The position numbers and the translations under genes are program-made. This document shows positions 25,138 through 32,978 of a DNA stretch of 35,106 nucleotides, in pieces. A model generated the notes under the pieces. That model did not search any database. It was not told the DNA's origin and was given only the letters and a program-made list of their open reading frames with translations. Positions within the stretch are counted from its first letter, which is position 1; every line of letters starts with the position of its first letter. This DNA is from an uncultured Chloroflexota bacterium (lineage in GTDB: Bacteria > Chloroflexota > Limnocylindria > Limnocylindrales > CSP1-4), in assembly GCA_903822495.1 (NCBI GenBank), contig CAIJPD010000067.1, positions 1 to 35,106 of the forward strand. Reading direction: 5' to 3'.

Positions 25138-25157
25138 TTCATACGCCCCACGTAACG
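25138..25157 (+). promoter_or_regulatory. Bipartite motif TTCATAC-N7-GTAACG, copy 1
   Basis: TTCATAC, seven bases, GTAACG. The same two half-motifs with the same spacing recur at 25333-25352. Its second half runs into an inverted repeat. Possible operator in the region before the acyl-CoA dehydrogenase gene. Confidence 0.35.
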
Positions 25158-25180
25158 TCATACGCCGGCCGTATGACGTT
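25154..25180. promoter_or_regulatory. Perfect 11-bp inverted repeat
   Basis: AACGTCATACG (25154-25164) and CGTATGACGTT (25170-25180) are exact complements around CCGGC. It lies 41 nt after the EtfD-like stop. It could be an operator for a dimeric regulator or a hairpin at the transcript end; no T tract follows. Confidence 0.5.
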
Positions 25181-25332
25181 GCAGGGTTAGGGCGGTCGCG
25201 GGCGTCGGCAGGGTCCTGGATCGGGCGATTCGGGCCGATTGGCACACATGGTGGCCGCGGGTTTGGTCGGCTTCATGCGCCGCACGGGAGGAATCGGCTG
25301 CTTCAGCGGGCCAACCTGCGCCGTGGATCGAC

Positions 25333-25352
25333 TTCATACCTGGGGCGTAACG
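25333..25352 (+). promoter_or_regulatory. Bipartite motif TTCATAC-N7-GTAACG, copy 2
   Basis: Second copy of the motif, 195 bp from the first and about 110 nt before the predicted -10 of the acyl-CoA dehydrogenase gene. The rest of the 362-nt stretch between 25114 and 25475 holds no gene that I can support. Confidence 0.35.
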
Positions 25353-25460
25353 GCAAGCCGGACCCGGGTCCGCGACAGCCACCGGGCTGCCTGGACCGGG
25401 TCGATCCGCGCGGACCTGCGCGATCAGCGCGTCCCTGCTCGACCAGCGCGGACCGGGTGC

Positions 25461-25466
25461 TACGAT
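25461..25466 (+). promoter_or_regulatory. -10 box for the acyl-CoA dehydrogenase / ETF genes
   Basis: Extended -10 TGCTACGAT with hexamer TACGAT and a -35-like TCGACC at 25439-25444 (16-nt spacing). The GTG start is 9 nt downstream, so the leader is absent or only a few bases. Confidence 0.5.
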
Positions 25467-25475
25467 CGCCGCACA

Positions 25476-26636
25476 GTGACCATTGAGTCCGCCTTCCGAC
25501 TCACCGAGGAGCAGCGGCTCCTGGCGGAGACCATCCACGCGCTGGCGATCGAGCGGATCGCGCCGCGCGCGGCCGAGATCGACCGGACGGCCGAGTTCCC
25601 CTGGGACGTCCGCGACCTGCTGGCCCAGCACGACATCTTTGGCCTGGGCTTCCCCGCAGAGCACGGCGGCCTGGGCGCCGGCCTGCTCTCGCTCTGCCTG
25701 GCCATCGAGCAGATCAGCCGGGCATGCGCCACATCGGGGCTCATGCTGGCCGTCCAGAGCCTGGGCGCGCTGCCCCTCATCCTCGCCGGGAGCCCGGAGC
25801 AGCAAGCCCGCTGGCTGCCGGGCATGGCCGCCGGCCGCACGCTGGTCGCCTTCGCCCTCACCGAGGCCGACGCGGGGAGTGACCCGTCGGCCATCCGGAC
25901 CCGCGCGGTGCGTGACGGCGACGAGTACGTCATCACCGGCGGCAAGCGCTTCATCAGCCACGGGAGCGTGGCCGACGTGATCGCGGTCTTCGCGCTGACG
26001 GACCCCGAGGGCCCGCGCCACCGCCGCCTCTCCTGCCTCCTGGTCCCCGCCAACGCCCCCGGCTTCTCGGTCAGTCGCCTGGAGCACAAGATGGGCATCC
26101 GCGGCAGCCCAACGGCCGAGCTGGTGTTCGACGCCGTGCGCGTCCCGGCGGACCACCTGGTGGGAGCCGAAGGCGACGGCTTCGACATCGCCATGCGCAC
26201 CTTCGATCGAAGCCGGCCGGGCATCGCGGCGCAGGCGGTGGGGATCGCGCAGGGCGCCCTGGACGTGGCTGCCAAGTACGCCACGGAGCGCGTCCAGTTC
26301 GGCAAGGCCATCGGCGAGTTCCAGATGGTGAGCGCGATGCTGGCCGACATGGACGCCGCCACCGAGTCCGCCCGGGCGGTCCTGTACCGCGCCTGCGCCG
26401 AGATCGAGGCCGGCTCGGACGCCGCGAGTCGGTGGGCGTCCCTGTGTAAACTGGTCGCCGGGGACGCCGCCATGCGGGTCACCACGGACGCCGTCCAGGT
26501 GCTGGGCGGGTACGGGTACATCAGCGACTACCCCGTCGAGCGGATGATGCGCGACGCGAAGATCACCCAGCTCTACGAGGGGACGCAGCAGATCCAGCGG
26601 CTCGTGGTCGCGCGCCACCTCCTGGGCCGGTCCTGA
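25476..26636 (+). CDS. Acyl-CoA dehydrogenase
   Basis: A 386-aa FAD enzyme that oxidises acyl-CoA to enoyl-CoA and passes electrons to ETF. The first family signature ALTEADAGSDPSA is near residue 130. The second is GGYGYISDYPVERMMRDAKITQLYEGTQQIQ near the end, with E368 of YEGTQ as the catalytic base in the position used by short-chain and branched-chain enzymes. The substrate could be a short-chain or branched acyl-CoA. The GTG start at 25476 is favoured by the promoter position and full domain coverage; a frame open from 25239 adds only non-conserved residues. etfB follows after 48 nt. Confidence 0.93.
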   Translation: MTIESAFRLTEEQRLLAETIHALAIERIAPRAAEIDRTAEFPWDVRDLLAQHDIFGLGFPAEHGGLGAGLLSLCLAIEQISRACATSGLMLAVQSLGALPLILAGSPEQQARWLPGMAAGRTLVAFALTEADAGSDPSAIRTRAVRDGDEYVITGGKRFISHGSVADVIAVFALTDPEGPRHRRLSCLLVPANAPGFSVSRLEHKMGIRGSPTAELVFDAVRVPADHLVGAEGDGFDIAMRTFDRSRPGIAAQAVGIAQGALDVAAKYATERVQFGKAIGEFQMVSAMLADMDAATESARAVLYRACAEIEAGSDAASRWASLCKLVAGDAAMRVTTDAVQVLGGYGYISDYPVERMMRDAKITQLYEGTQQIQRLVVARHLLGRS

Positions 26637-26684
26637 ACCGCCCGGGCATGGTTGCCGGCCCGCCAGTGCAGAGGTAGGGCAAGC

Positions 26685-27476
26685 GTGCGAATCGTGGTCC
26701 TCATGAAGCCGGTGCCCGACCCGGTCGCCGCCTCCGAGCGCCTCCGGCCCGACGGCCGGCTGGACCGGGCGAACGCGCCGGCGGTGGTCAACCCCAATGA
26801 CGAGTACGCGCTGGAGGCGGCGCTCAAGCTGGTCGAGGCGCACGGCGGCGAGGTGACCCTCCTGACCATGGCCCCGGCCGCCGCCCCGGAGACCATCCGC
26901 AAGGCCCTGGCGATGGGCGCGCACCGCGGCGTCCTGGTGACCGACACCGCGCTGGAGGGCTCGTGCGTCCACTCCACGGCCACGGTCCTGGCCGCCGCGC
27001 TCGCGCAGCTGGAGTTCGACCTGGTCCTGTTCGGTGTCGATAGCACCGACGGCGGGGCCGGGACCGTGCCCGCGGCGGTCGCGGCCAAGCGGGCGCTGCC
27101 GTATCTGTCCGCCGCCGGGAAGATCGAGCCCGATCCCGCGGCCGGCACCGTCCGCGTCCGCCGGATGACGCCCACCGGCTACGACCTCCTGGAGGCGCCC
27201 ATGCCGGCCCTGATCGTGTGCACCCAGGCGCTGGGCGAGCCGCGCTACCCGTCCCTGAAGGGGATCATGAGCGCCCGCTCCAAGGAGATCCGGACCTTCT
27301 CCCTCGCGGACCTCGGGCTGGACGACGGGAGCGTCGGCGGCGCGGCCGCCACCACGCGGCTCACGGGCACCAGCACGCCACCGGCCCGTGGCGCCGCCCG
27401 GATCATCAAGGACGCGCCGGCCGAGGCCGCGCGCCAGGTCGTGGACTACCTCGTCGAGAAGTGGATCATCCAGTGA
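26685..27476 (+). CDS. etfB: Electron transfer flavoprotein subunit beta
   Basis: A 263-aa EtfB, which with EtfA accepts electrons from acyl-CoA dehydrogenase. Family features are RIVVLMKPVPDP at the start, VVNPNDEYALEAALKLVEAHGGEVTLLTM, GVDSTDGGAGTVPAAVA and the recognition-loop segment PRYPSLKGIMSARSKEI. The GTG at 26685 begins right at the first strand. Its stop overlaps the etfA start as GTGA, a strong sign of coupled synthesis in equal amounts. It carries the AMP site and lies next to its dehydrogenase donor. Confidence 0.95.
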   Translation: MRIVVLMKPVPDPVAASERLRPDGRLDRANAPAVVNPNDEYALEAALKLVEAHGGEVTLLTMAPAAAPETIRKALAMGAHRGVLVTDTALEGSCVHSTATVLAAALAQLEFDLVLFGVDSTDGGAGTVPAAVAAKRALPYLSAAGKIEPDPAAGTVRVRRMTPTGYDLLEAPMPALIVCTQALGEPRYPSLKGIMSARSKEIRTFSLADLGLDDGSVGGAAATTRLTGTSTPPARGAARIIKDAPAEAARQVVDYLVEKWIIQ

Positions 27477-28450
27477 GCAGCACGTGGGTTGTCGGCGAGA
27501 CCAACGCCGACGGGAGCCTTGCCAAGATCTCCACCGAGCTCGCCACGCTGGCACGCAACCTCGCCGACGCGGGCGGTCCGACGCCCGTGGGCGTCGTGGT
27601 CGGCGCGGACCCGGGGCGCGCGGCCACCGAACTTGCCGCCTACCTGCCGCGCGTCGTCGCGGTGGCGGCACCCGACGCCGCGGACCACGCCTGGGCGGCC
27701 GTCGCTGGCGACCGGGTCGCCGCGCTGGTCGGCGCGGATGGTCCGGGCTACGTCCTGGTCAGCGCCTCGCCCGACGGCCGCGACCTGGGCGGCACCGTGG
27801 CGGGCCTCCTGGGCTGGGGCGTGCTGGGCAACGCGATCGCGGTCACCTGGGCCGATGAGGGCCCGTCCGTGGAGATGAGCGTCTTCGGCGGCCGCCTGCT
27901 GACCACCAGCGCCCTCAACGGCGGGCGTGGCGTGATCACGGTGCGCCCCAACGCGGCCGCGGCCGCGGCCGCCGCGGCCCCCGGGGTCGTGGAGACGGCG
28001 GCGCCGCCGACGGGCACGCTGCCCGCGGTCCGGATCGTGGAACGCGTCGCCGAGGCCGAGGCCATCGCGCCCATCGACGAGGCTCGCGTGGTCATCGCGG
28101 GCGGTCGCGGGGTGGGCGGACCCGAAGGGTTCGGCATCGTCGAGGAGCTGGCCAAAGCCCTGGGCGGTGTCGTCGGGGCCTCCCGGGCGGCCGTGGATGC
28201 GGGCTGGATCAGCTATGCCCACCAGGTGGGCCAGACCGGGAAGATCGTCAAGCCACAGCTCTACGTGGCCCTGGGCATCAGCGGCGCCATCCAGCACAAG
28301 GTGGGGATGCAGACCGCCGAGACGATCATCGCGGTCAACCGCGACCCCGAGGCGCCCATCGTGGAGTTTGCCGACGTCGTCGTGGTCGGCGACCTGTTCG
28401 AGTTCGTGCCTGCCCTGCTCGACGCGCTCAAGGCGCGGCGAGGCGGCTAG
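27473..28450 (+). CDS. etfA: Electron transfer flavoprotein subunit alpha
   Basis: A 325-aa EtfA that binds the reactive FAD. The C-terminal FAD domain is clear: VVIAGGRGVGGPEGFGIVEELAKALGG, VGASRAAVDAGWI, QVGQTGKIVKPQLYVALGISGAIQH and IIAVNRDPEAPI. A run of alanines (about residues 161-170) marks the domain junction. Starts with GTG, overlapping etfB. Together with the EtfD-like protein at 22993 it completes a route from acyl-CoA to the quinone pool. Confidence 0.95.
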   Translation: MSSTWVVGETNADGSLAKISTELATLARNLADAGGPTPVGVVVGADPGRAATELAAYLPRVVAVAAPDAADHAWAAVAGDRVAALVGADGPGYVLVSASPDGRDLGGTVAGLLGWGVLGNAIAVTWADEGPSVEMSVFGGRLLTTSALNGGRGVITVRPNAAAAAAAAAPGVVETAAPPTGTLPAVRIVERVAEAEAIAPIDEARVVIAGGRGVGGPEGFGIVEELAKALGGVVGASRAAVDAGWISYAHQVGQTGKIVKPQLYVALGISGAIQHKVGMQTAETIIAVNRDPEAPIVEFADVVVVGDLFEFVPALLDALKARRGG

Positions 28451-28486
28451 GCAGCCGGCCGGACAGGGCGAGAGGGCGAGGCCGCG

Positions 28487-29041
28487 GTGCCGGGTATCAC
28501 GCAGCTGATCGTGCTGGCCGTGCTGGTCGTGCTGCTGGCGGCCATGGTGACGCTGGCCTGGCGGGTCGTGCGCTGGTCGGTCCGGACGCGCTCCGTCGTG
28601 GCGTTCAGGTCGGCCGTCTCGGACCTGACCGCACGCTCCCAGGCCACAATCGACAAGGCCGCCGAGGCGATCGACGCCGTCCGGCGCGGGGTCGTGCCCG
28701 CCGTCGACATTGCCGCCGACCTGGGCCAGGCGCTGACCGCCACGGAGCAGCTGGCCGGGGAAGCCCGCGCCCTCCGCAGCGCATCGGGCGGGGAGGCCAT
28801 CAGGAGCGCGCTCATCGATGAGCTGGAGCGGGCCGGCCGGGCGCTGGAGATGGTGCAGCACGGGTGCGGCCTGCTGATCACCGCCCGTGGCCGTGAGCAC
28901 GACCCGGAGGCCCTGACCGCCATCAAGCGTGGCTACCTCAACCTAGTGCATGTCCGCGAGGGGATCGCCCGGCAGGCCGCCGCGGCCGCGGCGATCCCGG
29001 TGACCATCCCGCGCTTCCTCACGCGGCGACCCGCGGAGTAG
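28487..29041 (+). CDS. Small membrane-anchored protein of unknown function
   Basis: A 184-aa protein with one N-terminal membrane segment (about residues 5-28, QLIVLAVLVVLLAAMVTLAW). A helical, probably coiled-coil cytoplasmic part follows (about 35-165). I do not recognise the family. It starts with GTG 36 nt after etfA and may be the last gene of that operon. There is no catalytic motif or cysteine cluster. Confidence 0.6.
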   Translation: MPGITQLIVLAVLVVLLAAMVTLAWRVVRWSVRTRSVVAFRSAVSDLTARSQATIDKAAEAIDAVRRGVVPAVDIAADLGQALTATEQLAGEARALRSASGGEAIRSALIDELERAGRALEMVQHGCGLLITARGREHDPEALTAIKRGYLNLVHVREGIARQAAAAAAIPVTIPRFLTRRPAE

Positions 29042-29114
29042 GCCATCGCGCCCGCCCCGGACCGCCTCAAGGAGCCGGCCGGCGGCGCCCATGACAGGTC
29101 TCGCGGCGGCCGGG

Positions 29115-29217
29115 ACCACCGGATCTGGTGGTATCCTCGGCCGACACCACCACCGCTGGTGGTGGCACCACCGCTGGTGGTGGCACCATCCCCGGGTGGT
29201 GGCACCACCCCTGGTGG
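29115..29217. repeat. Five ACCACC...GGTGGT palindromes in the nrdR promoter and leader
   Basis: Imperfect palindromes at 29115-29132, 29145-29165, 29166-29183, 29184-29202 and 29203-29217. The core of each is CACCACC, a short centre, then GGTGGTG, with loss of symmetry towards the end. The first abuts the -10 box and lies upstream of the likely transcript start; the other four would be in the mRNA leader. They could be operators for a repressor, including NrdR itself, or a set of RNA hairpins. They do not match the known NrdR box. Confidence 0.7.
29132..29137 (+). promoter_or_regulatory. -10 box for nrdR
   Basis: TATCCT in GGTGGTATCCTCGG; expected transcript start near 29144, just before the second palindrome. 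The upstream palindrome ends at its first base. Confidence 0.45.
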
Positions 29218-29234
29218 CGACAGACAGGAGCGAC

Positions 29235-29714
29235 ATGCGCTGCCCCCAGTGCGGTGAGCGTGAGACCCGGGTCATCGACTCGCGGGACCTCGACGACTCG
29301 GCCACCATCCGCCGTCGGCGCGAGTGCTCCTCGTGCGGCACGCGCTTCACCACCTACGAGCGGATCGAGGCTGCCCGGCTCATCGTGATCAAGAGCAACG
29401 GCGCGCGCCAGGAGTTCGACCACGAGAAGCTCGCGGCCGGCCTCCAGAAGGCGCTGACGCGGCGACCCGTCCCGGCGGGGGCGGCCGAAGCTGCCGCGGA
29501 CCGGATCGAGATGGAGCTACGGGCCGGCGGCCTCACCGAGATCCCGTCCTCGAGAATCGGTGCGGCCGCCATGGATGCCCTGCGCTCCATCGATCAGATC
29601 GCCTACATTCGCTTTGCCAGCGTCTACCAGAGCTTCGAGGATCTCGAGGACCTCAAGCGAGAGGTGGACACGCTGTATGCCCAGCGAGGCAACGCCGGCG
29701 CGGCCCCGGAGTAG
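29235..29714 (+). CDS. nrdR: Transcriptional repressor NrdR
   Basis: NrdR represses ribonucleotide reductase genes in response to dATP/ATP. The 159-aa product has the zinc ribbon CPQC (C3, C6) and CSSC (C31, C34), with the [18 protein letters not shown] signature. An ATP-cone follows (about residues 47-137, [17 protein letters not shown]... ending in [17 protein letters not shown]). Length is normal. The ATG has AGGAG 4 nt upstream. It is 82 nt upstream of dcd, linking two controls of dNTP supply. The palindrome array at its promoter suggests tight control. Confidence 0.96.
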   Translation: MRCPQCGERETRVIDSRDLDDSATIRRRRECSSCGTRFTTYERIEAARLIVIKSNGARQEFDHEKLAAGLQKALTRRPVPAGAAEAAADRIEMELRAGGLTEIPSSRIGAAAMDALRSIDQIAYIRFASVYQSFEDLEDLKREVDTLYAQRGNAGAAPE

Positions 29715-29796
29715 GGGACCTGGTCCGGTCGCCAGGGCGCGGGCCGGACCACGTACAAGTCACCATCGAGCAGCGACCGTTGAGCAGGGGAGAACC

Positions 29797-31425
29797 ATGA
29801 GCGTCCTGTCCGACCGCGACATCCGCCGCGTGCTGGAGTCCGGGCGCGTCGTCATCCGGCCCTACGCGCCGGCCGACCTCCAGCCGTCATCGGTGGACCT
29901 CCACCTCGATGCCAGCTTCCGCGTCTTCCGCAACAACCGCTACCCGTTCATCGATGTCCGCGCGCTCCAGCCCGACCTGACCGAGCTGATCCGGATCGAG
30001 GGCGACGAGCCGTTCATCCTGCATCCCGGCGAGTTCGTCCTGGGCCAGACGCTGGAATGGGTGGAGCTGCCGGACGACCTCGTCGCTCGCCTGGAGGGCA
30101 AGGCGCTGGCGCTCGACACGCCGATCCCGACTCCGACCGGTTGGCGGACGATGGGGGAGCTCGAGCCTGGTGACGTGGTCTTCGACGAGAGTGGGGCGCC
30201 GACGACGATCGTCGCCGCCACGGCCCCGATGTTGGGCCGCCCGTGCCGCGAGGTGATCTTCTCCGACGGGACGCGGATCGTGGCCGACGCGGAGCACCAG
30301 TGGGTCACCGTGGACAAGAACGGCCGCCGGTATGGCCGGCAGCGCGTGGAGGTGCGAACCACCGACCAGATCGCCCGCACCATCCGCGTCAACGGGGAGA
30401 TGAACCACCACGTCCCGCTCGCCGGGCCGGTGCAGTACCCGGATCGGGTGGACCTGCCGATCGAGCCCTACACCCTCGGCGCGTGGCTCGGCGACGGCAC
30501 CACCACGGCGGCGGCGATCACCACGGCCGACGAGGAGATCCTGGAGCAGATCAGCGGCGACGGGTATGCCGTCCGCCGGCTGGCGTACGCGCCCTACCTC
30601 TACCGGATTGGCGGGACCGGCGAAACTCGCGACGTCCGCACCGGACGCTACGAACGGAATGGGAGCCTGTCCAGCCGCCTGCGCGACCTGGGCATGCGCG
30701 ACGGCAAGTACGTGCCGCGGCCGTACCTGGCGGCTGGCCCGGGCCAGCGCCTCGCGCTGCTCCAGGGGCTGATGGATACCGACGGCTACGTGGACGACGT
30801 CGCGGGCCGCTGCGAATTCACGAGCACGAACGAGGGCCTCGCGGACTCCATGGTGGAGCTGGCGGCAAGCCTTGGGTTCCGACCCGTCAAGACCGAGGGC
30901 CTGGCCACGCTCGATGGCCGCGAGATCGGCCCGAAGTATCGCGTGAAGTTCACCCCGGACCGGCCGGTCTTCCGGCTCGCCCGCAAGCTCGCGCGGCAGA
31001 AGTCGGCCACGGCTCGCTTCCACCGGTTCCGCGCGATCGACGCGGTCCGTGAGGTGCCGTCCGTCCCGGTTCGCTGCATCCAGGTGGCCTCAGCGCGCGG
31101 CGTCTTCCTTGCGTCGCGATCCTTCATTCCCACCCACAACAGCTCCCTGGGCCGCCTCGGCCTGCTCATCCACTCCACCGCGGGCTACGTGGATCCGGGG
31201 TGGAAGGGGACCCTGACCCTGGAGCTCTCCAACGTCGCCAACCTGCCCATCGCCCTGTACGCCGGGATGCGGATCGGGCAGATCAGCTTCTTCGAGATGA
31301 GCAGCCCGGTGGAGCGCCCCTACGGCAGCCCGTCGCTGGGGTCCAAGTACCAGGGCCAGTCGGAGCCCACCGCGTCCGCCTTCCACCGCGACTTCCAGTC
31401 CGGCCGGAAGACCGACGAGGGCTGA
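29797..31425 (+). CDS. dcd: dCTP deaminase precursor containing an in-frame intein
   Basis: Dcd deaminates dCTP to dUTP, the precursor of dTTP. The 542-aa reading frame consists of an N-terminal Dcd part (residues 1-102, [16 protein letters not shown] ... ARLEGK), a 346-residue intein (103-448) and a C-terminal Dcd part (449-542, [23 protein letters not shown] ... LELSN). The joined exteins give a 196-aa enzyme of normal length. The splice point falls inside the active-site motif that aligns with E. coli RSSLARLG, so the unspliced protein should be inactive. AGGGGAG lies 5 nt before the ATG at 29797. Whether the enzyme also hydrolyses dUTP (bifunctional type) cannot be judged. Confidence 0.95.
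   Translation: MSVLSDRDIRRVLESGRVVIRPYAPADLQPSSVDLHLDASFRVFRNNRYPFIDVRALQPDLTELIRIEGDEPFILHPGEFVLGQTLEWVELPDDLVARLEGKALALDTPIPTPTGWRTMGELEPGDVVFDESGAPTTIVAATAPMLGRPCREVIFSDGTRIVADAEHQWVTVDKNGRRYGRQRVEVRTTDQIARTIRVNGEMNHHVPLAGPVQYPDRVDLPIEPYTLGAWLGDGTTTAAAITTADEEILEQISGDGYAVRRLAYAPYLYRIGGTGETRDVRTGRYERNGSLSSRLRDLGMRDGKYVPRPYLAAGPGQRLALLQGLMDTDGYVDDVAGRCEFTSTNEGLADSMVELAASLGFRPVKTEGLATLDGREIGPKYRVKFTPDRPVFRLARKLARQKSATARFHRFRAIDAVREVPSVPVRCIQVASARGVFLASRSFIPTHNSSLGRLGLLIHSTAGYVDPGWKGTLTLELSNVANLPIALYAGMRIGQISFFEMSSPVERPYGSPSLGSKYQGQSEPTASAFHRDFQSGRKTDEG
30103..31140 (+). mobile_element. Intein with LAGLIDADG homing endonuclease, class 3-like
   Basis: A 346-residue insertion between K102 and S449 of Dcd. 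Block A is [14 protein letters not shown], with Ala and not Cys or Ser at position 1. Block B contains ADAEHQW (H65, W67 in intein numbering). Block F is [17 protein letters not shown], with Cys325 where most inteins have Asp. Block G is SFIPTHN, with T344, H345, N346, then Ser as the first C-extein residue. W, C and T at these three places form the WCT set of class 3 inteins, which splice through the block-F Cys. LAGLIDADG motifs LGAWLGDG and [10 protein letters not shown] are present with both acidic residues, so the endonuclease may be active. There is no frameshift. Confidence 0.92.
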
Positions 31426-31459
31426 GGGTCCAGGCAAGCCGCGCCAGGGAGGCCGACCA

Positions 31460-32326
31460 ATGTCCATCAACGACGCCGTCCACTGGTCCGACGATCTCGG
31501 TGGTGGGACCCGGGTCGCGCTGGTCCAGGCCGGCACGTTCCGGTCCGACGCCGGTGCCCTGCTGGGGCCGGTACCGCGCCTCCTCTGGAATCACCTGGTG
31601 GCCGAGGAGATCGACCATGAGCACCGCCTCACCCAGGCGCTCAATTGCCTGCTCGTCGAGACCCCCGCGGGCCGGGTCCTCGTGGAGACCGGGATCGGCG
31701 AGCGGTTGAGCGACAAGAACCGGGCGATGCGCGGGTACGAGGGGACGCCCATCGAACCCAAGCTGCGCGAGGCCGGCTTCGATCCTGGCTCCGTCGACAT
31801 CGTCGCCATGAGCCACCTGCATTTCGACCATGCGGGCGGGCTGCTGTTGGCGGACGGCGCGCGCGCCTTCCCGCGGGCGAGCATCGTGGCCCAGCGGGCC
31901 GAATGGGAGATCGCGCTGAGCGACAACTCGCGGGCCGCGGCCAGCTACGACCAGCCCGAGCTGCGCCTGGTCCGGGACTGGGGTGCCGAGGCCTGGGCCG
32001 ATGGCGAGCGCGAGCTCCTGCCCGGGGTCTCCGTGATCCCCACCGGCGGACATTCCGCGGGCCACCAGGGCGTGGTGGTCCGGGGGACGGGGGAGGGGGC
32101 CAGGACGCTGGCCTTCTTCGGCGACCTGTGCATGCGGCCGTGGAGCGCCAACCCGCGCTGGGTGACCGGCTTCGACGACTTCCCGCTCACCTCGGTGGAG
32201 GTCAAGGGTCAGCTCTTCCGGCGGGCGGCGGCGGAGGGCTGGATCGTCGCGCTCTCGCACGAGGTCAAGCGTCCGGTGGGCCGGCTGCTTCCTGATCGCG
32301 ACCGGTTCGTCTACCAGCCCGTCTAG
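31460..32326 (+). CDS. MBL-fold metallohydrolase
   Basis: A 288-aa metallo-beta-lactamase-fold hydrolase. The metal site is SHLHFDHAGG (H119, H121, D123, H124), with further ligands expected in PTGGHSAGHQGVV and FFGDLCM, and a final SHEVK near the C-terminus. The arrangement resembles lactonase (quorum-quenching) and related small-ester hydrolases; the substrate is unknown. The ATG is preceded by AGGGAGG at 7 nt. Its TAG overlaps the stop of the convergent TlpA-like gene within the shared CTAG at 32323-32326. Confidence 0.9.
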   Translation: MSINDAVHWSDDLGGGTRVALVQAGTFRSDAGALLGPVPRLLWNHLVAEEIDHEHRLTQALNCLLVETPAGRVLVETGIGERLSDKNRAMRGYEGTPIEPKLREAGFDPGSVDIVAMSHLHFDHAGGLLLADGARAFPRASIVAQRAEWEIALSDNSRAAASYDQPELRLVRDWGAEAWADGERELLPGVSVIPTGGHSAGHQGVVVRGTGEGARTLAFFGDLCMRPWSANPRWVTGFDDFPLTSVEVKGQLFRRAAAEGWIVALSHEVKRPVGRLLPDRDRFVYQPV

Positions 32327-32976
32327 CGGCTGGGCGCGCCAGCGCCCGAGCTCGGCAGGATCTGTGCCACAAGGCCGTCGGCCGCGCCCTGCGTGACGGG
32401 CCCGTTGACCACCTGGCGGATCACCCCGTCGCCGTCGATCAGGAACTGCGTCGGCAGGGCGAACACCTTGTACAGGTGGAAGATGTCGCCGGACACGTCC
32501 TCGCCGATGGTGTACGGCAGGCCGTAGCGATCCCTGTACCGTCGGCCGTCGTCGGCCGTCTCCTGGACGTCCACGCCGATCACCACCAGCCCGCGGTCCC
32601 GGTAGTTGGCCGCCGTGTCGCGCAGCACCGGCGTCTCGGCCTGGCAGGGTGGGCACCAGCTGGCCCAGAAGTTGAGCCAGACGGCCTTGCCGCGCAGGTC
32701 GGCGAGGCGCACGGGCTTCCCGTCGAGGTCGGTCAGCTGGAACGTGCTGCCGTCGGCCCGCGCCACGCTGAGCTCCGGGGCCAGCGATCCCGGCCGGAGC
32801 CCGGTGCCCGGTGAGCCGATCAGGTAGGCCGTGGCGCGCGGGTCGCGCAGCGTGCCCGCGTCCGTGGTGCCGAGTGGCCTGGTGGCGATGGACAGGACCA
32901 GCGCCGCGACCAGGACGCTGCCCAGGGCGAGGAGCAGCTGCCGGAGGCTGAACGGCCCCACCACCTTGCGGCCCAC
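32323..32976 (-). CDS. TlpA/ResA-like membrane-anchored thioredoxin
   Basis: A 217-aa protein with one N-terminal membrane segment (about 13-32, QLLLALGSVLVAALVLSI) and an extracytoplasmic thioredoxin domain. The active site is WCPPC (C108, C111) in VWLNFWASWCPPCQAE, and the cis-Pro loop is ALPTQFLIDGDG. Such proteins reduce apocytochrome c or other exported thiols using electrons from CcdA. The GTG at 32976 begins 2 nt after the ccdA stop, which supports a coupled pair. No ATG exists nearby in this frame. Confidence 0.9.
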   Translation of the reverse strand: MGRKVVGPFSLRQLLLALGSVLVAALVLSIATRPLGTTDAGTLRDPRATAYLIGSPGTGLRPGSLAPELSVARADGSTFQLTDLDGKPVRLADLRGKAVWLNFWASWCPPCQAETPVLRDTAANYRDRGLVVIGVDVQETADDGRRYRDRYGLPYTIGEDVSGDIFHLYKVFALPTQFLIDGDGVIRQVVNGPVTQGAADGLVAQILPSSGAGAPSR

Positions 32977-32978
32977 GG

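Noticed and set aside
25154..25180. Inverted repeat as a rho-independent terminator of the EtfD-like gene
   Set aside because: No T tract follows, and the CATACG core recurs in the nearby bipartite motifs, so an operator is at least as likely.
22930..25245. 771-codon minus-strand open frame over the EtfD-like gene
   Set aside because: Its composition (His/Asp/Arg/Val-rich without recognisable domains) is that of a reverse-frame shadow of the well-supported FeS oxidoreductase.
30103..31140. Class 1 intein with an Ala-1 variant (KlbA-like)
   Set aside because: It was considered first, but Cys in block F together with the Trp in block B and Thr in block G fits the class 3 set better. It remains the main alternative if phylogeny disagrees.
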